Part shown: in pieces, positions 41,251 through 53,189 of the stretch
How the letters are laid out: each line of letters starts with the position of its first letter
Position numbering within the stretch: position 1 is the first letter of the stretch
Source: Persicaria tinctoria
Lineage: Eukaryota; Streptophyta; Magnoliopsida; Caryophyllales; Polygonaceae
DNA length: 64,000 nucleotides
Reading direction: 5' to 3'
NCBI GenBank assembly: GCA_037127255.1
Contig: JBANSL010000013.1
Span: 13,598,688 to 13,662,687 of the forward strand
Notes under the pieces: generated by a model
What the model was told of the DNA's origin: nothing
Database searches by the model: none
The model's input: the letters and a program-made list of their open reading frames with translations, nothing else
Made by a program: the position numbers and the translations under genes

Positions 41251-42200
41251 AAACCAAAAGCTAGAGACTACGGTCCGAGGTAGGAAACGAAATAGATCTA
41301 TGCTTAGTCTGAACTAAGGGAGGCCTGGTTGAAGGTTAGCCACCTCTAGAAAGCCGGAAGCTAAGGAATGCCGGTGGTCTAGAGTAATTACGTTCGGGTA
41401 TGGGTCAAACCTCTTTAGCTTGAAGTTTAGTTGTAGAGCGTGGTGGGCTTAAAACCACAGAAAACTTATTATTCATAATATAGTTAGTAGATTATGGTAG
41501 TTAGTACCACCAAAAGTCGTTTTATAAACAATTAGTATTAAGTCTGTAGTAATATTTTAACGTCTAAGAAATTTCAGATAATATTCGTAATTTAGCATAA
41601 ATAGAGATATCTTTCTAGAATCAAAAAGTCAAAAAGTCAAAAAGTCAACACTTTGACTATTTCCCTAAATAGTTTCAAAGTTTGGCTACTTCCCTAAATA
41701 GTTTTAAAATTTTGATTTTTTAGCTAATTAAATCCTCTAGGCGCAAATTTCAAACATACATGAAAATCAAATTACAAACAACTTACATCTAGTTCCTGTC
41801 AGTCTGTCACTACCACCTGGATCAAAAATAAAATCGGAACCATTGCTTGTTCCTGACCCATACGGCCATACCCCTTCAGCCTTTGTGGAGCCCTACCTTT
41901 CTCCAATTCCATAGAAGAATGAGATTTCAAGAACTAATACAACACAATACACATTTAAGCAATTCCAGGGTCGAAAATTAAATTTCCCTCTTGCACCCTA
42001 CACTCAATTATCGATGCAGCAACCCCAAAAGATGACTCAGTTTGCCAAGACATTTCAACAAACACCATGGGGGCACTAAGTAAACCACAAAATTGATTCA
42101 ACTGAAAGTCAGCCTTGCTATTCTTCCTAGACTGGGCCACTCTAAGTTCCAACAACTCAACAAGGAGCACAACCAAATCACTTAATTGTTTGGATACCCC
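41251..42200. other. Gene-free stretch between pararetrovirus and Gypsy remnant
   Basis: The first 250 bp may be viral leader. A short triplicated CAAAAAGTCAAAAAGTCAA occurs near 41625, and AGTTTCAAAGTTTGGCTACT/CCCTAAATAGTTT is repeated nearby. A minus-strand open frame at 41955-42176 matches nothing recognised. Confidence 0.45.
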
Positions 42201-42486
42201 TTCATAGATCTTACCGCCTCAGGGATTGATGTTTACCTTTTTGGTGTTTTTCGATGTCGCCTTCGTTCTCTAGGTGTGACGTCTTCTTCAACTCCTCAGC
42301 CATTGAAGCCTTAGATGACTGATCATATGCTAGAATTACATTGATTTTTTGCTCTGTTTCTTCAATTGTATTTGCGATTACTTCAACTTGCATATGCTCT
42401 GTTTCATCCTTATCGATCAATTCGACTTTTGAATCATCAAAAACACTTTCTGTTGATGCCCAAACTTCAGTCCCGTAGGATACATT

Positions 42487-43303
42487 CTACATTTCTTGAA
42501 CGAATTTGTTGTAGAACATAGCCAATTCCATGGTGTTCATCAATTCTTCTGGTCTGCCTAGTTTCACCAGGGATTGGATTTCCGACTTCAGCCCGTTGAT
42601 GTAGCACGAGGTGACATATGAATCTGGAAAATATGGATTGAAGAACATCATCCCTGATCGGAGCTCCTCAAAATGCTCGTTATACTCCTCAAGGCTACCC
42701 ACTTGACTTAGTTTATAGAATCCATCGACAATTTTCATCCCTTGTTTTTCCCCAAAAAGAAAACATGCCGATTCACTTAATTCCGTCCAGCGAACCCCTT
42801 TGGTTTGCAACCGGTATTCCTGCACCCAATTCTTAGCTTGATCAACCATATGCCTTGCCGCAAGAACTTTTCACATCTTCGCACCTAGGTCCAAGGTTTC
42901 TTCCTGTCAAACTGAGGGAAATCGGCATTCGAAGGTTTGTTCCCCCCGAAATTGGCCAATTGGACGATAGAAAACCCCCAATTCTATCTTGCGAGCCTCG
43001 CCGTTGGAATTGGTCGACCGAAATTGGCGCTTCCTACACCAAGATTGACTCCGCGATTTGAGCCATATTTTGGCCCGTCCCCAACCGGATATGCTCAACC
43101 CGTGCTTGGAATTCCATCGTCGGATTCGTCGCCTTCCGTAATTCCTTAATGGCCTGTTGTTGTTCTTGTAAGGCCTTTTGTTGCGCTTCTTGCCTCTGAA
43201 CTGCCTCATTCAGCTTCTCACTCGTGCTCGCTGTGAATTGTTGGAGTTGTTGAAGTTGCACATCCACCTTCTCGGTGATCTTGAGTCGTGTACCCTCCAC
43301 CAT
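42487..43303 (-). pseudogene. Ty3/Gypsy gag, frameshifted
   Basis: Starting at ATG 43303 the frame encodes a coiled-coil N-terminus (QLQQLQQFTASTSEKLNEAV, then QEQQQAIKELRKAT) that runs to about 43034; the middle continues in a second frame (43209-42907), and the retrotransposon gag domain proper is read from 42849 to 42487: AKNWVQEYRLQTKGVRW, the LSQVGSLEEYNEHFEELRSG block and SYVTSCYINGLKSEIQ. This corresponds to the conserved capsid domain (WxxFxxxLxxRF... L.Q.GSVxEYxxxFE). At least two frameshifts separate the parts. A further open stretch at 42420-42211 continues the linker. It is a dead fragment. Confidence 0.82.
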
Positions 43304-43319
43304 AGCCGATGAATGTCGA

Positions 43320-43331
43320 GCTCTGATACCA
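43320..43331 (-). other. Primer binding site of the Gypsy fragment
   Basis: On the minus strand TGGTATCAGAGC follows the LTR end TAACA by three bases. It is complementary to initiator tRNA-Met. Confidence 0.88.
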
Positions 43332-43334
43332 CTT

Positions 43335-43498
43335 TGTTAGGACCCGAGGTGTTCTCCTATGGAGATTGAGAGGGAAGGTGAGGGAAAGAGAAGGAAGAGA
43401 GATTAAAAAGAGATAAAAAGTATGATTTTCATTATTTCTTTGATAACTCCTCAATATCACCAATACTAGGTATTTATACTACTAATCTAATATCCTCA
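43335..43498 (-). repeat. Truncated 5' LTR of the Gypsy fragment
   Basis: The minus-strand LTR ends CTAACA directly before the primer site. About 160 bp can be followed. The other edge abuts a palindrome GCCCGTGCTACGCACGGGAC at about 43517, which belongs to a different repeat. Confidence 0.65.
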
Positions 43499-43756
43499 TG
43501 CTTTACGGGTGGCATGCCCGTGCTACGCACGGGACAATTTTTGTGGCAAATATGTCAGTTTAATCGGATTTAATCGATAAATAACTGAAGAAAATAACAC
43601 GTGAGATTTAAAAATGTTGAGATATTCATAGAGTACAGAAAAATCGACTTGACAATAAAGTAATCACCAAGAAAATATGAAATGGTGCAATGTCTTATAG
43701 TACACCTTATTGAATTGTCACCATCAACATAGAACATATGAGTTAATCTCTCTCTG

Positions 43757-43757
43757 A

Positions 43758-43790
<33 letters not shown>
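43757..43790. repeat. (ATT)n microsatellite
   Basis: Eleven tandem ATT units. It accounts for the poly-asparagine minus-strand frame across this interval. Confidence 0.95.
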
Positions 43791-43791
<1 letters not shown>

Positions 43792-43865
43792 GTAGTGTAA
43801 TTTCAATTTACCACACTGTGTATTGAATTGGGGTATGAAAATTCTAGGAGGTTTGGACGTTTCAC

Positions 43866-43905
43866 TATACTAGGCATATGGGTTGCGCTACGCGCACCGA
43901 CTCAT
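43866..43905 (-). mobile_element. Possible Helitron 3' terminus, reversed
   Basis: ACTAGGCATATGGGTTGCGC followed by TACGCGCACC forms, on the minus strand, a GC hairpin (GGTGCGCGTAGCGCAACC) about ten bases before a terminal CTAG followed by T. Helitron 3' ends have just this form (hairpin then CTRR, inserted before T). The body would lie to the right, but no Rep/helicase or 5' TC end could be identified. Confidence 0.35.
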
Positions 43906-46096
43906 GTTCAACCTATTGGATTGGACTCTTCCCCTTTCGACTTTGGTTTTTATTTCGGCTCGGAAACGTGATGCTCCAATCCAAAACTGTGCAATCTTAT
44001 TAACAAAGTTGTAAAGTTTGTTTTAAAGGCTTGACTAAGCCTTTATGAAGAATCCAAAACTCTTAACAAATAAAAGTCTCTACCTCATTTATCTAGTTCA
44101 AGCAATAAGCATAAAGAAGGAAATATTACAGCACTTCAAACGATACAAAATAACTGCTGGATAGCATTTCAAGAATGGGAGTGGATAACAGAAGATAGAG
44201 ATGGCCTATCCGAAGTGGTACTTACCACTCTTAAGGCAGATTTATAGATCATTCATGTCGTTCCCTTGTAGAAGGGTGCGGAACATACCGTCCAGAAGGG
44301 AGAGGAAACTGTGTAGACGGATGAGGCAACATTTGAGTCCTTTTCTGTAGTGTAATCCTTGCTTTCCACCGGGAGGAATTGGGCTTCAAGGGGAACATCC
44401 TTCCCATGGGTACCCATCCGCTAGCTCATCAACCATAGCTTGAATCGGAAACAACACATGAACCTCAGACCCCTAACCAAAGGGATACAAGCTTGTCAAT
44501 GATCACACACAAAACCATCAAAAATAATGTTGACCAATGATTCAATTCATAGGAGGTTGATAACAATGATGCTTACTCTAATATGCCAAGGGTCTTGTGA
44601 GAAGCTGCGCCTTCAAGGAGCCCCGGGCCAATTCATGGTGTCAAGATGATGTTTCCGACTAAGATTCCGATGTGATTGTCACTTCTCCTTGTTCTAGTTT
44701 ATTGTTTGTCATGAAAACATTACAAATTAGTGATTTGTCATTTCTCCTTTTCTAACCTGATTAAATAAATTGGGAAATCATTTTTTTTTTTTGCTGAAAT
44801 TGCATAAAAAAAAAAGATCAAAAAAGCTTCACATACAACAAAGCGAAAAGAAAATCAAAACGCATCATCCTGATCTGTTTAAATCTCTTAACATCGTCTA
44901 AATATACACAATCACAACAAAACCTACTCCAAAATTAATCCTGATTAGCTTCACATATACATCCTATAATCGCCAAAAATGCTAAAGACACATCAGCAAA
45001 ATTATGCAACCTCAATTTAAATGCAACCTGAATAGAAAAGTGATAAAACTCTGAAATTCCAATCAAACATTTTGAGTGACTCATATACATAAAGAAATGT
45101 TTCATGTCTTAATATAATGTCCAGGCTTGACATATCTGAAATTCCAATCAAGATGCCAGGAATATTTAGTATTTCTTGCTCGACAACTAATAAACTCAAC
45201 CCAAAAGAGAATAAACAATGAACTCTTAAATTTTTTCAACCAGTTATCAACAAATCTTCATGCCACAACTGACTCAAACATCAAAGATATTAATCTGAGC
45301 AAACACATGCTTTTGGAAGCGACATCATCCAAGCTTAATGTTCAAAGTACATAAATGCATCAAACAATCATGCAAATATCTATGCACAAAATTCATTAGC
45401 ATCAAGAAACTTACACTGAGCAGAACAACAATTTCTACAGCATATGCATCTTTGAATGTCACATAAGTTGTACGTGCATACTCACCAGATCTGCACCAGC
45501 ATTATCATTATCAAAACATGAATGCCAAGACACAGCAGACAACTAACCAGAACTACCATAGAGACATTCAAAATAGTAGCTCTTTCATCTTAAATAATTA
45601 AGTATTTCATGATATGTACTCAGGTTACCATAAATAATTAGTTACTCTTCCTACTACCCAAAAGTCACCGAAAAGAAACAATGACATCCCTTCTCAAATT
45701 GCACTACTAAGATTAGGTAGGAGATTTCAAATTGGAATACTTGAGCAAATAAGGAAACGGAGGGAAGGATGTGATAAGGGGGTTATTGTATTATTTTGTT
45801 TGAAGGTGAGCCAACCCATCCATTAAAAGTGAAACACTCATGATCAATAGAATATGTCAAAATCACATGTGAAGATTTTGGTCACCAAGTCAAAACAGCA
45901 TGAATACCATGCAAAATTTATAAAAGAATAAAACAGAAGTATTGAAAAAGTCAGGATTAACATCAAGGCATACACACCCTAATTGCAGGATAGTTAAACA
46001 CTTAAACCGCTATTATATTCATCTTTCTCAGCTTGGCGATGCTCATCCCCTTCTTTACCACAGCTAAATTTCTATTTCCACAAAAAAAAATATCCA

Positions 46097-46103
<7 letters not shown>
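43906..46103. other. Gene-poor AT-rich stretch, possibly intronic
   Basis: The segment 44280-44650 is less AT-biased, with exon-like minus-strand frames (for instance EVHVLFPIQAMVDELADGYP near 44470), but no family is recognised and stops intervene. The remainder is AT-rich with no clear signal. Confidence 0.35.

Positions 46104-46181
<78 letters not shown>
46104..46181. repeat. (TA)n microsatellite, about 78 bp
   Basis: Uninterrupted alternating TA. It yields spurious Ile-Tyr frames on both strands and is probably unstable. Confidence 0.95.
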
Positions 46182-46183
<2 letters not shown>

Positions 46184-46979
46184 TCGATAAATCACAAAGA
46201 GCGCTACTTTTAAAACCAAGGTTGAGGAAAGGTATCATGACAGCAGCTGCTTAAACACAGTCCCAATATCCCATAAATTAGTATTACAGCAAATCAACAA
46301 AGACTAATCCCACAGAAGCAGAAAGTTTGCATATTAAGATTAATTAAAATTTAATAAGATAAAAAAACATAAATGAATTAACCAACCAAAACTATGACCA
46401 GAAAAAGCAGTTGATAATGTACTTGGTAGTTAATATTTGATTAAAAAGTTAACTGTAAAAAGAAAAAAGACAGATAAACGATCATTCATGCAATTCACAA
46501 GTGACAAGTCTGAGTATCTCAATGATGTTACCTTATAATCTCAAGATGCTCTATTGTGCCCCAATGTGAGAAAAAGATCATTAACATCATTTTCTTTTGC
46601 TTTTGGAAACAAGTAAGTCTGAAAAGGTAAATATATATATACGATGGCGAATGCCAAGGAGTAACAAGAAGCAAAACCATACAAAGGTTCTTGCGTAAAA
46701 GAGACTACCCACAAAATGTACCCCTTAAGTTCCACGCACAAAAGTATAAGTGCCCCCACTATTGTTCACCCCCATAACGGCAGCTTCTTTAGATAAATCA
46801 ACATTTATCCATGAATGGTGAATAGAATAAAGGGTGATTTTGGTAGATGTTCTTTTTTGAATATTCAATTGGGTACTTAGACACCAAACAAATTTAATTA
46901 GTTTTTATGTAGACCCCTTTCCAATAGAGTAGAATGGTCAATGGTCAACCGTTTGACCATTGACCGGTCAACGTTGGCC
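46182..46979. other. AT-rich stretch without a recognised gene
   Basis: No domain-bearing frame. The segment 46930-46980 repeats TGGTCAA in alternation (GGTCAATGGTCAACCGTTTG), a small inverted/direct repeat cluster. Confidence 0.45.
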
Positions 46980-47585
46980 AACCCATTTGGATTTTTTTTT
47001 TGATGCTAAAATTTTATTATATTTTATTTTCACTTTGATGCCACTTTACTAATGAAATGATTGGATGACACTTTTTGAATCCCACTTTTTTTAAACCTTG
47101 AAGACATTTTTTGTTTACTGTAATGTCACATTGACCATTGATGCCATTTTTTTTACTGTTAACGACTGATGCCACTTTTTTTTATGTCAATTTTTAGATG
47201 ATATTTTTTTACCGTGATGCCATATTTTTGATGATATTTTTTCAAAGTAGTATTTTGATGATATTTTTTCAAAGTAGTATTTTGATGACATTTTTTCCTT
47301 TAATGTGATACAACTTTTTCAAACTGGTGTTTTGATGTCATTTGCCATTTTTTTAATCAAATCGATTGATGCCACATGTTTTTAATTTAATCAATTGTAT
47401 ATCGATTTATTTTCATCGATTATACTTTCATTCATTGATGACACGTTTATGATTACATTTCATTGATGCAATCACTTGTGGTGACATGTTCATTAAATTT
47501 TTATTCATGGATGACATTTGTTATTACGCTTCATTAATCACAATTGTTTATGGTGACAATTTTATATAATTGATGACATAAGAGC
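46980..47585 (+). repeat. Degenerate GATGNCATTTTT repeat region
   Basis: The motif GATG(C/A)CA followed by a run of T, with variants GATGATATTTTTTC and GATGTCATTT, recurs about 16 times in 600 bp at irregular spacing. One pair (near 47235 and 47266) is an exact 31-bp repeat. It looks like an old minisatellite that has diverged. Confidence 0.65.
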
Positions 47586-48070
47586 TTAAAACGTGGAATC
47601 AAAATATTGTCATCTTATTGCATATATAAACACCTATTATAACATGTAATCAACTAAAAAACATGCATCAATTATTGCCTACTGTAAAAAAAAAACTAAA
47701 AAACATGCATCAATATAAGTAATATAATATGAAATCAATCCATTAAGAATTCGTACCACCTGAAGCATACCCACAAAAAATTAAACTACCACCCCAAATC
47801 CACAATGATACACGTCATCACCACAAGTCAACAAATGATTCAAAAGCAATGTAAACCTGCAACAAGTAGCAGCTTTTACAAAGCAAACAAATCACGTGAG
47901 GACAGCCACAATGGGAGAGCACCTCCAACACGCCACAACACTCACAGGCTCACGCGCCAGAGGACCCACGTGCACACCACTCACCTTCAGCATTGGGTTC
48001 ACCTCTCACAATAGCAGTTCACACGGCAAGGCGCCGCCGGTGTCGCTTCACCCACACATCCCGAGCTTCG

Positions 48071-48340
48071 AAAAATCCAGATCCGGTGAGCTCCGAGGGC
48101 GGCTCCGGCTTCGTCGGTGGGGGAGGGGAGTCGATTTTGGCCTAGGAAGAGAGCGATGGGAGGGGAGTCAAAAAATCCAGATCCGGTGAGCTCCGAGGGC
48201 GATTCCGGATTCGTCGGCGGGGGGGGATCGAGTTTGGCCTAGGAAGAGAGCGATGGGAGGGGAGTCGAAAAATCCAGATCCGGTGAGCTCCGAGGGCGGC
48301 TCCGGCTTCGTCGGCTCCAGATCCGGTGAGCTCCGAGGAA
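48071..48340. repeat. GC-rich tandem repeat, unit about 100 bp, three copies plus partial
   Basis: Copies start AAAAATCCAGATCCGGTGAG at 48071, 48171 and 48268, and a shortened copy (CCAGATCCGGTGAGCTCCGA) begins near 48315. Each includes AGGAAGAGAGCGATGGGAGG. The block is GC-rich amid AT-rich DNA and might be a repeated 5' leader of a minus-strand gene. Confidence 0.9.
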
Positions 48341-48811
48341 GAAGATGGGAGGAAGGAAGGAAGCAGTACTGCGGCTAAAAAAAATTAGAGGGATTAGTTG
48401 GGCCTAATAAACAAATTAATGAGGCTAACTAACTAATCAAATATGGCAAAAGATTCATGTCAGCGAATTTCCTCTAGAATAAATACGATTTAAATAAAAA
48501 AGCCAAAACAAAATATACCAACTCATCTCTAAATATTTGCCAACCTATTTCCTAAGGAGCCGGCCTAATTAATCTTCAAAATGGGCCGATGTCAACCTAA
48601 GACTGAGCCCATTCCATACCCATTTAAACTCCCCTTACTTTGAGCCTAATTAAACTCAAAATGAATGCCTGCAGTAGAACCACGTACAAGCCTAGCCCTA
48701 TGACAGCAAAAAAACCATCGAACATCATCTCCTCATACCGAAAAGCAGCCAACAAGAAGAACAGATCCCTCATATTCATCCTCAATGATCTGAAGCTTGA
48801 ATATAACGCAC
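48341..48811. other. 3' flank of the interrupted minus-strand gene
   Basis: Sequence downstream (on the minus strand) of the stop near 48812 is probably 3' UTR and flank. No other gene is seen. Confidence 0.35.
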
Positions 48812-49103
48812 TCAACCCGGTTGATATGGTTCATCGCCGAAGGATGAACCCCCGCACTCTTCACGGCCATGGAGGTTCTTAATCCCCGACATAACATTAT
48901 AGAGATCATCCATCGTTAGAGACACTTTAAGGTCACCCAAGACGCGTGCTTTTATGCCCCGAAGAAGATATGCGCCCCTTCGAACTCCACCCTTAGTTTT
49001 CCACCTCAAGAGGCCATCCGGGGTCTTGCATTCATTAATTTTGAGCTCTCCGTCCCCATTAGCATAGATCCCCGCCTCCGCAGCCCAAGTCGATGCTACC
49101 ATC
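48812..49103 (-). pseudogene. Host-like ORF, C-terminal part, cut by a CACTA insertion
   Basis: On the minus strand this frame (from the CACTA edge to a TGA) encodes about 96 residues including WAAEAGIYANGDGELKINEC, GGVRRGAYLLRGIKARVLGD and VSLTMDDLYNVMSGIKNLHG. Reading across the duplicated ATC, the upstream block at 53469-53719 joins it in the same frame without a stop, so both are halves of one exon. I do not recognise the family. The intact frame of both parts suggests the insertion is young relative to decay. Today the transcript would run into the transposon. Confidence 0.65.
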
Positions 49104-49129
49104 CACTACTACATACATGGTTATTTATG

Positions 49130-49300
49130 ACATTTAAAAGACGACGTTTATTAAAAAATATCATTAAAAATACCTTCTATGGCGTTTAAATATAAAAACG
49201 CCATATTTTTTACTTAAAATATTATGAATTATATTTTATGGCGTTTTATAAACGTCATAAAATTAATGACGTTTTGAAAACGTCATAAAAAGTGAGTTTA
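49130..49300. repeat. Left subterminal ATGGCGTTT array of the second CACTA element
   Basis: GACGACGTTTATTA, TATGGCGTTTAAATA, AAAAACGCCATA, TATGGCGTTTTATAA, AACGTCATAAAA and GACGTTTTGAAAACGTC alternate in both orientations, so each pair can fold into a short hairpin. In CACTA elements these are the predicted binding sites for the TnpA-type protein. Confidence 0.8.
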
Positions 49301-51649
49301 ATTTTTCACTGCATATGTCATCCTTCGATGTTGTCTCATCCTCATGTCGCCTGCTCTTCTATCCTCCTCGACCACCGCTCTCATTTTCTTTGTTTGCTCT
49401 CGGCAGAACTCCGGATCTAAAGGGAAGAGAACACTAATGGAGAGGGGAAGGGAAGTTCTACTATTTCCAAGATCTAAGTAAGCTAGGTAAATCACATTCT
49501 TCAATTTACACAATCATTCCAATGAGGGTTCAAATTTTTTATATTTGGGTTCCTCAAATTGAAAATCAATTTAGGGTTACATTTGCTAGTAAAATACGTT
49601 GTAATTTTTTGACATAAAAATATGTTGTAATTTTGAACCTAATGCAAGCTTAGGTTTTGAAATTCATTGTGCTAGGTCACCTATTGATGGACAAGTGCAC
49701 ATTCACTTAGGTTTTTGAAATTGAAGATAGCAACTGTGAATTCTAATGATATGGTATGTAGTTCAGCATATGCTTAGGTTTTTGAACAAATATCTCTCTC
49801 GTTCTCGCTTTGTAATGTCTAGGGTTTGTCATCATGATTCTAGATTATTATTTAGACCGTTGAGGCAAAGAAAAAGGCAATATTGCATCCTATTGTGTTT
49901 CAGAGGTCACTCGTGATGTTAATTTTTGTGGTACCACTGGTGACTCTTTGGAAGTCATAATTCACCATAATTTGTTCTCTCTTTTCCTTCATTTGGTTTC
50001 TAAATTATGATGTGACGGGGTTTTAGGTCCTATTTCACTTATTTCTTGGAAGGAACTCAGATTTTTAATTCACCAATTGAGTAGAAGATGTGGCTTGGAC
50101 TTCTGATGTCAGGCAAATAGGTTTGCTTAATTCTCTCCTACATAGTTCTTGTTTTTATACTTCTATTTTTTTCTGTATGTTTACTTAGATTGTTGTGGAG
50201 TTATGTGATTCAAGTCATTTATCAGCCAAACGGTTGCTTTGGATGTTGATATTGAGAATAATTGCATTTTGTGTTTGTGATTAGATGATTAGAATTTCTT
50301 TCAAGTAGAATTAAAAACATGATTTGTTATAGGTTCTTTGATAATTAAATCTATTTGGATTACTATTTGGCATATGTGATCGGTTGCAACTCCTGTAATA
50401 AGAAGCCAAAACAGCCCCGTATTAAGGAGCCACAAGGTGTTGTCGACTTCTTTTAGATCTATGTAAGTGTTCATGTATTTTGATTCCTTGCTGTTTTGGT
50501 ATGCTTAATAACTTGTTCTAGTTGTATTGTAAAACTATTTAGAGTATTTTGATTTCTTTTGGCATTTTGGAGGGCTTGATTGTAAATGAAATTTAAGTTT
50601 AGTGAGATTTTTGCTTTCTCTTTTCACACCCTATATATGCAAATTTAAGAGTGAGACAGGGGGAGGAGAGAAGGTGTCGTTGCAGCTTTGGAAGTAGCTT
50701 TCTCCTAGTATTATTGGAGATAGACAGACTTCAGTAGTAAGAGAAAGGTTTAAGGCGACCCTAAAATGGTCAGCACATAAATATCTCTTTTATTTTCATC
50801 TTCTAGTTGATTTATTGTTAAGTGCATGTTTGCCTTCCTTGATTGGCGGGATCCTAAAATTTTGCATTAGGTTTTTCTTGTTTGTTATCCCAATGCCTTA
50901 TTTTAAGAAGATGAACTTAAACTTATTTATGATGTCAAATTTTGAGGGTGATCGAAATGGCTAATGAATTAGTTACTTATGACTTCATTTTGTGGTTTGT
51001 TCTATTGTTGAATGTGGTTTTTTTTTTGCTATGTACAACGATTAGTTTCTTTATTTTCTAACTTACTATCATAATATCGATTAGTTTGAATAGAACATGA
51101 TATCTACTTTAAATAATACACACTAATATTCAGTCTATCCTTTTAATTGTTACCAAGTAAACCTCGTGCCATAACTATATGGGACTAGTTCATTGACTTC
51201 AAAAAGGTGTCACATGATAAAATGATGTATACTTTCATTACTTTGGCTGGATTCTTTAACCATTCCCTTTATCGTTTTTATGATCGGCTGAAACATTTAC
51301 CATTTAAGAAGGCCTAATTTTTCAGTTGATCGGGATCTTAGGTTCATTCCATACAAAATATTCTAAAGTGAATAGTAACTGAACTAGGATTTCAGTTAAA
51401 TGCAATGCTGCCAGAAGCACTCTCCAAAACATGAACGAGAATTGTGCTTCTTCAAAAAAAGTAATTGAAATACTATAAGAAGCTTTTCGTAGCACAACTT
51501 GCAGAAGGGGAAAATCAATAAAGGGTCAAAACACAAGAAGAAAAGAAAATTGTATGTAATTAAGAAGCATCCCTTACTTATTTGAACACTGTGTGCGCTT
51601 TTGAATTTCCAATCTGCATTTAATTTTGAATTCTGAATTTATCATGTTG

Positions 51650-52560
51650 TAGAAAAAGAGTATGTGAAGCTTGCCGATTATGTAAATTCTCTTGAGAAGT
51701 TCCTGATAGGCAGTGCAGCAGGAGGTATAATGTTTTATGCTTATATTCAATCAAGCTGCTAATTGTGTTGTTTTTTTATTTCTATTCTTCTATAAGTAAT
51801 ACATTTTTTTCTAGTTTCGATGGACGCTGAACAACATCAAGTGGTAAAGTTGTTTAATGTTGTAACTCCCTTGTGAAGTTTTTTAATGCTGTAACTCCCT
51901 TGTAATACAGAATAAGTCTACATAATTCCTTCTTCTCACCCTCACCTGGTTTGATTTTTTTTCAACAGGTGAATAAGACCCAAAATGCTGCCGTTAAAGA
52001 ACTTAATTCGTCAAGAGCTAAAGATACTAAAGGTACGTGATGAGACTACATCTGTATTTCTTTTTTAAATCATACGGTTGATTCTTCCATACCCTAGAAA
52101 TGCAAAGTTAAGCCAAGATAGCACCCTAGCTATATCAGAAATTGTAAGTGCTTTTACTTGAAGATATGAGTGTTTTTTTCATAACAATTAGTTGTTTCTT
52201 TTTTAAGAACAAGAATGTATTCATTTCCATACTTGTAGCAAAAAATATGAGAAGTCCATGAATAAAGTTAGTTTAAAGGAGGTGGCTGTTAAGAACCAAA
52301 GTCAGTTTGAACTTCTTTTAGATACGTATTTGTGAACCGAAGGGCAATGCATATTTTTAGGATAGTTGATGTTATTTAACAATCCCTACTCTCTACTAAA
52401 CTTAAATAAAGTTCGTTTAAATTTTCGGGTCATTTTGAAGTTGATTGCACTTATGTTATCAAAGCCTTATATTCAACTCTAATTATTGATAAAAAAAATT
52501 CTTGCAGGTGATCTATGTAGTTCTTTGTCATCTTCTAGTGCACCCAGGTCTATTTACTAT
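51650..52560 (+). other. Exon-like pieces inside the second CACTA element
   Basis: Several short stretches between AG and GT dinucleotides stay open and are less AT-rich: near 51655 (EYVKLADYVNSLEKFLIGSA), near 51970 (NKTQNAAVKELNSSRAKDTK, followed by GGTACGTG) and near 52508 (LCSSLSSSSAP, followed by GGTCTATT). They could be a remnant of the element's own gene or of captured host exons. No family is recognised. Confidence 0.35.
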
Positions 52561-53189
52561 TTTATTCCTCTTTTTCCTTTGACCTTTCTAGTTGCTTTTT
52601 ATTAGAAAAAAAACATTACATTGGATCAATGAGTTGTGTGTGATCTTACCTTGAAAGACTAGTATTGCTAAAAAGTCTCGTGGGAGTAATTTTTTTTGCA
52701 AATAAACTTAAGTCGTTTGTGGTGGGTATTGGTTTGTCTTAGACAAATAGACAAATAGTACAGTCCAGTTTTGTCTAATACTTCTTGTTATATATCACTA
52801 CTAAATATGATCTGTTTCGGTTTTGCCTAATAAATATATATTTTCTGGCTATATATTACTGTCTTAGACAAATAGAAAAATAGTAGAGTCTGGCTTTGAC
52901 TAGTTTTTCTTGCTAACTACATTTGTTTCGGTTTATATTTTTTAGATATATATCCATATAGTATGTGATTATGTTGCAGGTGTGTGAACAACAAAAGAGT
53001 TGAAGATGTGTCTGTTCAAGTATATGTACTTAGAGTAGAATTGTACAAATGCGTAACTGTTTATGTACTTAGAAGGGAGATATTATTGGCTTTGAATAGA
53101 TGCCACAGTATAATGTAATTATTTTTATTAATAATTAGCAGACTAGTTGTACAATGCAATACGATTGCTTTTTTTTTAAATACATAAAA

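Larger units (their letters stand above)
42211..43498 (-). mobile_element. Ty3/Gypsy retrotransposon fragment: LTR end, PBS and gag
   Basis: On the minus strand the order is LTR end (43498-43335), primer site (43331-43320), ATG at 43303 and gag to about 42211. Pol and the 3' LTR are absent. The left part of the LTR is cut near 43498, where a hairpin repeat begins. The fragment is degenerate, with frameshifts in gag. Confidence 0.82.

Noticed and set aside
41955..42176. Minus-strand ORF as part of the Gypsy polyprotein
   Set aside because: No match to gag, protease or other retroelement domains, and frames between it and gag are broken.
46541..46759. Minus-strand hydrophobic ORF
   Set aside because: Short, in AT-rich DNA, with no start context, signal or homology that I can recognise.
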